Below are positions 1 through 7,677 of a stretch of DNA of 32,063 bases, one piece after another (position 1 is the stretch's first letter; every line of letters starts with the position of its first letter). A program made the position numbers and the translations under genes. Where the stretch lies: assembly GCA_947176345.1 (NCBI GenBank), contig CAMWQI010000009.1:1-32063 (forward strand). The letters are read 5' to 3'. Under the pieces are notes generated by a model. It was not told where the DNA came from. It did no database searches and worked only from the letters and a program-made list of their open reading frames with translations. The DNA comes from an uncultured Ruminococcus sp. GTDB taxonomy: Bacteria > Bacillota > Clostridia > Oscillospirales > Ruminococcaceae.

Positions 1-884
1 GAACGCTCTATGCCCTCTGTGAAATGTTTCTGCAAAAATATATACATAATCAGCAACGGCGACAATACAAGCAAACAACCGGCTTCCTGCCATACAATCT
101 GTTCACGGGGACTGACCTGTGCTGTTTCTCCGAAAAGATGCATTTTCAACTCATTGTCAAGATTTTCAAGAACAAGACCAAGTGTTTTAGTATTCCGGAA
201 AAATGCCGAACTTGTGTAGAAATCATTCCAGTAAATTACTACCGAAAGCAGAAAAACTGTCAGCACAGCCGGCAAGGCGTTAGGCATTATGACTGATATA
301 AAAGTCCTGAACGGAGAACAGCCGTCTATGTATGCGGACTCCTCAAGCTCTTTAGGAAATCCACTGAAAAACTGTCTGAAAATAAGAATCATAAGTCCGG
401 ATTTTAAACCGTTTGCGGTCATTGCAGGAAGATACATTGTAAGCATATTGTCAATTAAATTTATTCTTAGATTTCCTATTCCGAAATTCATAAATTGTGT
501 ATACAACGGCAGTGAAATGACTTGTGGAGGAACTAATATCATCATTATTACTATGCCGAAAAGAATTTTTTTCCCTATGAAATCAAATCTTGCAAAGCCA
601 TAACCCGTCACTGCACATGAAATGACCTGTACCACCGCACAGCCGACGTTAAGAAACAGGGTATTTTTTAAGGCATTTCCGAAATCCATAGCTTTTATTG
701 TATCTCTCATGACATCAAGCGTTAAATGTTTCGGCATCCACATCACAGACGGGTCGTTCATGTCCGCACTGTCACGGAATGCACAACTAATCATATATAT
801 AATAGGATACATTATTATAAATTCTGTGCCTATTAGAATTACTGTCCGAAAAAAATTCCATATGTATTTTTTTAATTTATTCAT
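1..884 (-). CDS. Carbohydrate ABC transporter permease, MalG/UgpE-like (3' part beyond window edge)
   Basis: Open minus frame from ATG at 884 (MNKLKKYIWNFFRTVILIGTEFIIMYPIIYMISCAFRDSADMNDPSVMWMPKHLTLDVM...), hydrophobic; no stop in window so absent from ORF track; directly follows a MalF-like permease. Confidence 0.85.
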   Translation of the reverse strand, partial: MNKLKKYIWNFFRTVILIGTEFIIMYPIIYMISCAFRDSADMNDPSVMWMPKHLTLDVMRDTIKAMDFGNALKNTLFLNVGCAVVQVISCAVTGYGFARFDFIGKKILFGIVIMMILVPPQVISLPLYTQFMNFGIGNLRINLIDNMLTMYLPAMTANGLKSGLMILIFRQFFSGFPKELEESAYIDGCSPFRTFISVIMPNALPAVLTVFLLSVVIYWNDFYTSSAFFRNTKTLGLVLENLDNELKMHLFGETAQVSPREQIVWQEAGCLLVLSPLLIMYIFLQKHFTEGIER

Positions 885-885
885 A

Positions 886-1779
886 TCAATCACTTCTTTT
901 ATTGAATAAAATAACAGTTATTGCAGTTATCAGCATAATTACTGCAAAATAAATCCATGACATAGCCGACGCTTCCCCGAATGCCCATTGATTACGCATA
1001 GTTCCTATCCTCTCCATGACGGTATTAAGCGGATTTGTAAAAGTATCAATCACGGTAAATATTATATTTGCAATAATAAATGGCTTTATATACGGGACTG
1101 TTATTTTCCAGAAAAATTCCCATGCCGTCGCACCGTCAATAAGTGATGCCTCACGTACTGATTTAGGTATATTCTGCAATGCAGAAAGAAACAATAATAT
1201 CTGTATACCGCAGTTCCAGACTATCCCGTAAATATTATCTGCAACTGCTGAAATAAAATTATTTATCCTGTCGTTTACTCCGTAAATGCCTATAAATTCA
1301 AGAAAATCACCCATAAAATCAGTTGAAAAAACAGTTGAAAAATTTGAAATATCATTATTTCCGGAAGAATTTATATTACCAGTAATAATTTTATAGGCTG
1401 AACCGGTGACTATTATTACCGGCAGAAAAAATACAGCACGTGCAAAAGTTCGCCCCCTGAATTTCTGATTTAATACCACCGCAATAAACAACGAAAATAT
1501 AATTATAACGGGTGTTTTCCAAAGAGTTTCAATAACCATATTTGTCAGATATTCGGTATATTTTTCGTCTTCCGTCAGGACTTTTATATATTTTTCAAAT
1601 CCGACATATTCTGTTATTGTTTTTCCGGAATCTATAGTCACTTCGCTGAATGAATAAATTAAAGATTTCACAAGCGGTATCAGAAAAAATATAACCGTCC
1701 CGAAAAGCCATAGTCCTATAAATCCATATCCATAAAAGGATTTTTTCACGGAATATGGAATTTTTCTTTTTTGTTTCAT
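886..1779 (-). CDS. Sugar ABC transporter permease, MalF/UgpA-like
   Basis: 297 aa, multiple TM helices, EAA-like loop 'VREASLIDGATAWEFFWKITVPYIKP'. Confidence 0.9.
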   Translation of the reverse strand: MKQKRKIPYSVKKSFYGYGFIGLWLFGTVIFFLIPLVKSLIYSFSEVTIDSGKTITEYVGFEKYIKVLTEDEKYTEYLTNMVIETLWKTPVIIIFSLFIAVVLNQKFRGRTFARAVFFLPVIIVTGSAYKIITGNINSSGNNDISNFSTVFSTDFMGDFLEFIGIYGVNDRINNFISAVADNIYGIVWNCGIQILLFLSALQNIPKSVREASLIDGATAWEFFWKITVPYIKPFIIANIIFTVIDTFTNPLNTVMERIGTMRNQWAFGEASAMSWIYFAVIMLITAITVILFNKRSD

Positions 1780-1783
1780 TTAC

Positions 1784-3898
1784 TCACCCCGAATAAATTA
1801 TTTTGTTGTTAAATTCTATGGTTTTTTCCGAAAAATCAGCTTTTATAACGTTGCCATTTGAAAAAGTTGTTGTTATTTTCTGTCCGGAATTTTCAGCGAT
1901 ATATCCAGTAATTGTCGCATTGCTTACCGCTTTAAGTATGGGCGAAATAATATTATATTGTTCCGAAATTGTTTCAGTCCAGTATGAAGAATCTGCATAA
2001 AATAAATTATTAAATTCAGTATTTTTAATTTCATTCGCAGAATTTATAATATCATAATATAAATTACTGCCCGTAACTGCCGAAATCAACAGCATATCAG
2101 CAATATCTGCACTTGCATTCACAGCCGTGGACGTATAGGGAATTATTCCATGAATTACAATCTGATAAAATGGAATATCCATATCTGATATATCAAATCC
2201 GCTTGAATTAACTGGAATATTTATTATATGGCTTGAATAAGGCAACATATAGGCGTTTGCACCGTCTGCAAAAATATTTTTATCTAAAATATTTTCTTTG
2301 ATAATTTCCATTGCCTTAAAACGTGTTATTTTATTTTTCCCGTAATCTCCATAAAGTGAAGATGCTATTTTTCCAGAATAATTATTTATTTTATTAAAAT
2401 TTTCCGGCGATAACAAATAACGTTTTTTACGGGAATTATCCGGTGTATTAAACGCTAAATTATAGTCCGGAATTTCCGCATATGCTTCGGAAATTCTCAT
2501 AGCTCCGGAAAAAATATTAAAGCCGTTTCCCGAAAAATATTCAATATTTTCTGAAATCGGATAAAATTCATAATTATTTTCGTCAATGAAATTTCTGAAT
2601 TTATTGAAATCTTTTTTTCCGCCTAAAATTCCGGAAGGTTTTAAATCCGTATCAATTTTATTTTCAATTCCGGCATCTGTACAGTTTTCATAAGAAATCA
2701 CCATTTCTTTAATATTTCCCAGTTTTTCAAGTATTTTCTGTGCCTCATCGTAGGAAGTTATTTTCTGTTTCTGCATTAAAGGTATTCCTAAAAATGATTT
2801 TTTCTTTTTCGTTCCTCCGTAAAATTTCACATACAACGGCGAATAATTTTCCGCTACAGACCGCACTAAACCACATTCATTAATTAAATAATTCCGGTAA
2901 CATTCCGCTACATCAATATAGTTTACATTTTCTTTTACAATCGGATAATAAATTATTTCAATATTTCCGCAGTCAATACCGCCGTTTTCAAAAACCGTAA
3001 GGCGTTCTGAGCTGTCACCGGACATATAATAATTATCAGTATTTCGCAGAATAAATGTGAAATTACAGGTATTGTAATTACTGCCGGACTGTCCGGAAAC
3101 ATTCGCCGAAATATAAGCATCGGCATCGCCTTGTGATGCAATCGTCAGCAGTGCATTATTTTCGCGTACTATGCCGTATATGGGCAAATATGCCTGTTCC
3201 GTGACTAAATTTTTTTCCGGAACTGCTGTCAAATTTTCACCGTAAATTTTTTGCTTATACGGATTTGAATTAATTTTCCCGTTATTGAAATTTATCAATG
3301 CACCACAGCCGTCCGGAACTATAAAATAACCGTTTTCAGTATTGTCAGATGCACCGAAATTTCCGGCAATGGTTATTTCCGTTGCAATATCAGAATTGTT
3401 TTTTTCTACAAATTCAGATGTTTTAAAAATAGCTTTCAGACAATTTTTTTCAAGAATATAATCCACATAAAAATGAAAATTTTCAAAATTATAGTCAATT
3501 CTTATTCCGTTCTGAATATCTGAAACACCACTTTCACAAGCTGTACTTCCCGAACGCAGATAATTATTTTCAGTATGTTTTTCAAGTTCTCCGTATTTTA
3601 AAATTACAGAAGATTTTAAATTTTCAGCGACAACCGGTTTAATATCGTCGCTTAAATCTTCAACCGGTGATGACCACCATATATAATTACTTTTCTTGTC
3701 CTGTAAGCCAAAAATAGCCGTTTTATCGTAAACAAGCAGTCTGTAATTTTCATTTTCGGTGGCGGTGCGTAGTTCCGGACTATGTGAAAATTCTGGTGTT
3801 TTATAATCAGAAATATTTATAACTTTCGTCTGAATTTCTGAAAACGTCATTGAAAAAAATGAAAATAAAATTATAAAAAATATTTTTATTTTATGCAT
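1784..3898 (-). CDS. DUF5696-like exported protein
   Basis: 704 aa; N-terminal signal peptide; 'VPDGCGALINFNNGK', 'FLGIPLMQKQKITSYDEAQKILEKL' and neighbourhood (Yip1, NHL protein, sugar permeases) match the DUF5696 family as I recall it. Confidence 0.7.
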   Translation of the reverse strand: MHKIKIFFIILFSFFSMTFSEIQTKVINISDYKTPEFSHSPELRTATENENYRLLVYDKTAIFGLQDKKSNYIWWSSPVEDLSDDIKPVVAENLKSSVILKYGELEKHTENNYLRSGSTACESGVSDIQNGIRIDYNFENFHFYVDYILEKNCLKAIFKTSEFVEKNNSDIATEITIAGNFGASDNTENGYFIVPDGCGALINFNNGKINSNPYKQKIYGENLTAVPEKNLVTEQAYLPIYGIVRENNALLTIASQGDADAYISANVSGQSGSNYNTCNFTFILRNTDNYYMSGDSSERLTVFENGGIDCGNIEIIYYPIVKENVNYIDVAECYRNYLINECGLVRSVAENYSPLYVKFYGGTKKKKSFLGIPLMQKQKITSYDEAQKILEKLGNIKEMVISYENCTDAGIENKIDTDLKPSGILGGKKDFNKFRNFIDENNYEFYPISENIEYFSGNGFNIFSGAMRISEAYAEIPDYNLAFNTPDNSRKKRYLLSPENFNKINNYSGKIASSLYGDYGKNKITRFKAMEIIKENILDKNIFADGANAYMLPYSSHIINIPVNSSGFDISDMDIPFYQIVIHGIIPYTSTAVNASADIADMLLISAVTGSNLYYDIINSANEIKNTEFNNLFYADSSYWTETISEQYNIISPILKAVSNATITGYIAENSGQKITTTFSNGNVIKADFSEKTIEFNNKIIYSG

Positions 3899-3901
3899 AA
3901 T

Positions 3902-4531
3902 TTAAGCCCTTAATCTGTAAATTATTTCCGTGAAAATTTCTGAAATAAATATCAAAATCTGCTGTATCAGCAACATGAAAAGTATCAAAATTATGAACAT
4001 TATCAGCATCATAATTAATGTTAAAATTATCGCTGTAAATGTTTTTTTCAATGTATATTGATGGACTGCCTTTACAGCGGAAAACATCAGAATAACACTC
4101 CAAACTGTACCAGTTATTTCTATCAACTGCATGAAAATATATTCGTCCCGCACTAAAATATATGAAAAAATTAAATTTATATATATTTGAATTACATACG
4201 GACAAATCGCATATGCACTATATATGAAAATATTTTTTATAGTTCCCTCACCATCAAGTAATGTACATACCGACCAGTTCCCTACCGTCCACGCCACAAA
4301 AAGAATTATGCTTTTCATTATGTAGGGAATTATATTGAAAGTTCTTTCATAATCCGCTGAAAACTGAAAGCCATATAGTCTGTCTTTGGCTATAATTCCG
4401 AAAAAAAACATAATTAATATTATAAATGAAATTTTCAGTGAACCAGATTTTTTCCAATACATATCATCGAAACCGTCCGGAATATTTGTAACTGTATATT
4501 TAAGCCATTGAAATTGTGTGAAATTTTTCAA
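3902..4531 (-). CDS. Yip1 family membrane protein
   Basis: 209 aa, about five hydrophobic helices, Yip1-like 'WTVGNWSVCTLLDGEGTIKNIFIYSAYAICPYV'; overlaps the upstream gene by 4 bp. Confidence 0.75.
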   Translation of the reverse strand: MKNFTQFQWLKYTVTNIPDGFDDMYWKKSGSLKISFIILIMFFFGIIAKDRLYGFQFSADYERTFNIIPYIMKSIILFVAWTVGNWSVCTLLDGEGTIKNIFIYSAYAICPYVIQIYINLIFSYILVRDEYIFMQLIEITGTVWSVILMFSAVKAVHQYTLKKTFTAIILTLIMMLIMFIILILFMLLIQQILIFISEIFTEIIYRLRA

Positions 4532-5904
4532 AATTTTTCCCCTCGTTTTTTAATCAGGATAATTCCGGAAATTACAAAAATTATTATTAAAATTTTTCCG
4601 GAATTTTCTTTCAGAAAAATTCTCCGGTATTCCTGAAATGCCTTATTGTATAATTCGGAATCGCCAGCAAGTTTTGCGTATTTCATGGAATTTTTGTATT
4701 CACCGTTTCTTAAAAACGCATATGCCAGACCGTTATAAGCGTATGTATAATTGCCATCATATTTAAGGATTTCAAGCCATAAATTGAGAGTTTCCGCATA
4801 ATATCCGGAATTATATAAATCAACTGCATTATGGACTTTTTCACCAAATTCTGTTTCTGAAAAAACTGTTATATTATTTTTTCCCGAATCAAGAATATAT
4901 ATATTTTTTCCGGCTGTTTCAATTGCAGACGGCTTTTCAAAACCGCCCGACTGTCCGGAGATATTTCCCATAATAAAAAGCAGTTTGCAATTTTTATCAT
5001 ACTGAAAAATATGTCCTGTTTCTGAATCAATAAAATTTATATTTCCGTTTTCAGAAATATCAATATCAGATATTTTCGGTGGTTTATAGCCGGAATTGCT
5101 GTATTCCGACTGATAATCTCCGAAATGTAAATTTCTGTCAGAAAATATATTTTTTCCTGCTGAATTTAACTTTTTTATAATATCAGAAGTTTTTTCAGAA
5201 TTTTCGGTACACGTATAAATAAAATCTTCTGAAATATCAAAATTATTTATTCCTGTAGGAATATTTCTTTTCCGACGTGATTTTTTCTTATCGGAAACAA
5301 AGTAATTACGGATATTTTCCGCTGTACGTCCGGAACGGTTTGCGCCGAAAAATCCAGTAAAATCCCCATCACTACTGAACATCATACAACCTGTTGTGAT
5401 ATTTCCGGAAATGACATATATATTTCCGGATTTATCGACAAGAATTTTTTCCGGAATAAAAGTCTTATTTTGGTCATAAATTTCAGAAACAGGTTTTTCT
5501 ATTTCCATAATAATTTCTGAATTAAAATCAGAAATTATTACTCTTGAATTTCCAGTATCGGCAATATATATTTTTTCACCTGAAACATAAATTCCCTCCG
5601 GATTATTCAATTGAGTTTCCTTGCCGTTCGGAAAAATAAATTTATCATAAATTTTTATTATATTTTCAAGATTATAATCAAGAACTAAAATTCTGTTATT
5701 TCCGGTATCGGCTATGTAGAAATTCTCACCACTGAAAAAAATATCCTGTGGTTCGTTCATGCCGAAATACAGCACATTTTTAACATTATATCCGGCTTGC
5801 GACGGTATGGCATTTCTCATATAATCGTAATTATATGTCGCATTTACGTTAAGCGGAAATGCAAAAATTATCACGCACAAAAACATTATAAGAAATTTTT
5901 TCAT
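4528..5904 (-). CDS. NHL-repeat beta-propeller protein with C-terminal TPR-like segment and TM anchor
   Basis: Signal peptide; repeated 'FYIADTGNNRILVLD' / 'IYIADTGNSRVIISD' NHL motifs; TPR-like 'YAYNGLAYAFLRNGEYKNSMKYAKLA'; terminal TM 'ILIIIFVISGIILIKKR'. Confidence 0.82.
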   Translation of the reverse strand: MKKFLIMFLCVIIFAFPLNVNATYNYDYMRNAIPSQAGYNVKNVLYFGMNEPQDIFFSGENFYIADTGNNRILVLDYNLENIIKIYDKFIFPNGKETQLNNPEGIYVSGEKIYIADTGNSRVIISDFNSEIIMEIEKPVSEIYDQNKTFIPEKILVDKSGNIYVISGNITTGCMMFSSDGDFTGFFGANRSGRTAENIRNYFVSDKKKSRRKRNIPTGINNFDISEDFIYTCTENSEKTSDIIKKLNSAGKNIFSDRNLHFGDYQSEYSNSGYKPPKISDIDISENGNINFIDSETGHIFQYDKNCKLLFIMGNISGQSGGFEKPSAIETAGKNIYILDSGKNNITVFSETEFGEKVHNAVDLYNSGYYAETLNLWLEILKYDGNYTYAYNGLAYAFLRNGEYKNSMKYAKLAGDSELYNKAFQEYRRIFLKENSGKILIIIFVISGIILIKKRGEKF

Positions 5905-5916
5905 ATAAAAACTCCC

Positions 5917-6771
5917 CTAATTTTTTATGCCGGAATATGCCATAGTTTCAATTATCTGACTTTGTGCAAGGGCAAATATTACCGCTGGAGGGATGAGAAT
6001 AAAAATCGCCGCCGCCATAGAAATTCCGGCATGTGCAAGACCAGCAGTTGAAATCTGATTAACAACTGTCGGCAATGTTTTGTATTCCTCATGAAATACA
6101 AATGCTCCTGACTGCATATTCCATGATGACTGAAATGCAAATATAATCAATGTCATTAATGCCGGCTTCTGATTCGGAATGACTATCTGCCAGCATATCC
6201 GGAAAAGCCCTGCTCCGTCGGTTTTTGCAGATTCTATTATTGAATCCGGTATCTGACTTATTGACTGTTTCATAAGAAAAAGTCCCACCGGTGAGGCAAC
6301 CGCCGGTAAAATCAATGCCGAAAGACTGTCAATAAGTCCAAGTTTATTTATTACCATATACTGCATTATATAAATTACATTGCTTTGATACAGGAGCGAA
6401 ATTATGATTATTTTATTTATTAATTTTCGTCCGGCAAACTGACACTTTGCAAGCACAAACGCCGACATTGATATTATTACGGTCTGCAAAAAAGTCACCG
6501 AAATCGTGACCGTTATGCTATTGAAAACATATCTTGAAAATGGTACTCTGTTTTTTTTCATGGCTTCAAACATTTCAGTGAAATTCTTTAATGTCGGTCT
6601 TGATGTATATATTTCAGGCGGAAAGACAAAAAGTTCTTCTGTGGGCTTTACGGACATTACAATTGTGAGATATACCGGAAAAAACATAAACGCTCCCAGT
6701 ATTGCAAGAAATATAAATATAATCACATCTCCGGATTTTTTTCTTCCGACTATTCCGGACATTACTTTCAC
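5917..6771 (-). CDS. Carbohydrate ABC transporter permease, MalG-like
   Basis: 284 aa; EAA loop 'IIESAKTDGAGLFRICWQIVIPNQKPALMTL'. Confidence 0.9.
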   Translation of the reverse strand: MKVMSGIVGRKKSGDVIIFIFLAILGAFMFFPVYLTIVMSVKPTEELFVFPPEIYTSRPTLKNFTEMFEAMKKNRVPFSRYVFNSITVTISVTFLQTVIISMSAFVLAKCQFAGRKLINKIIIISLLYQSNVIYIMQYMVINKLGLIDSLSALILPAVASPVGLFLMKQSISQIPDSIIESAKTDGAGLFRICWQIVIPNQKPALMTLIIFAFQSSWNMQSGAFVFHEEYKTLPTVVNQISTAGLAHAGISMAAAIFILIPPAVIFALAQSQIIETMAYSGIKN

Positions 6772-6772
6772 C

Positions 6773-7666
6773 TCAATCCGTATTTTTTCCTAAAAATTTT
6801 TCCATAAGTCTGTTGACAAAATACATAACTAAAAATAATATCATACATATTGCCGATGCATAACCCATTTCATAGCGTACCCACCCGTAATCATAAGCGT
6901 GTGTCATGACCGTATGGGCGTTATAATCTGTAGTCGGAAAACCTGCTATATTCTGTATGACCGTTCCGGCTGTAAATGAACTCACTATCTGCATAACACC
7001 TGCAAACATTAAATGTGGTTTCATGGACGGAATTGTTATATATATTAATTCCTGAAATTTGTTCTTTATGCCCTCAACTTCTCCGGCTTCATACATTGAA
7101 CGGTCTATACCACGTAATCCAGCACGTATTGCAAGAAAACCAGCTCCCAATGAAAGCCACATCTGTACGATAATTGCCGTAAAAAGAACATATCTCCCGT
7201 CCGTAAGCCATTGTACCGGAGATGTGATAATTCCGGCACTGATTAAAAGCGAATTTATATATCCGTTCATATCACCGCTGAAAATGACTCTCCATACGCT
7301 GTAAACATTCGCAATTGACGGTATGTAAAATATTACCGTAAAAAAATTACCTGTTCTGCGTGGCATACTATCTATAAGCCACGCAACTATAAAACACATT
7401 ATATAACTGACTATTCCTGTGAAAAATGCAAATATAAGCGTTATCCGTATAGACTTCATGAAAATTTTATCAGATAAAAATAATGATGTATAATTTGAAA
7501 GACCGATAAATTTCGGTGGTTGTATCATATTGAAATCCGTAAAGCTGACCGGCATGGACATTACAACCGGAATTACCGTAAATATCACAAAAAGCACCAT
7601 GAACGGCATAAGCATTAAATAACAATCCATATTTTTTTTTAATTCTTTTCGGATTTTCTTAAACAA
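6773..7666 (-). CDS. Sugar ABC transporter permease, MalF-like
   Basis: 297 aa; EAA loop 'MYEAGEVEGIKNKFQELIYITIPSMKPHLMF'. Confidence 0.9.
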   Translation of the reverse strand: MFKKIRKELKKNMDCYLMLMPFMVLFVIFTVIPVVMSMPVSFTDFNMIQPPKFIGLSNYTSLFLSDKIFMKSIRITLIFAFFTGIVSYIMCFIVAWLIDSMPRRTGNFFTVIFYIPSIANVYSVWRVIFSGDMNGYINSLLISAGIITSPVQWLTDGRYVLFTAIIVQMWLSLGAGFLAIRAGLRGIDRSMYEAGEVEGIKNKFQELIYITIPSMKPHLMFAGVMQIVSSFTAGTVIQNIAGFPTTDYNAHTVMTHAYDYGWVRYEMGYASAICMILFLVMYFVNRLMEKFLGKNTD

Positions 7667-7677
7667 AACAAATCACC

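Noticed and set aside
1-909. Plus-strand ORFs at the left edge (10-219, 24-296, 289-603, 622-909)
   Set aside because: Antisense to a convincing MalG-like permease that the ORF track missed because its stop is outside the window.
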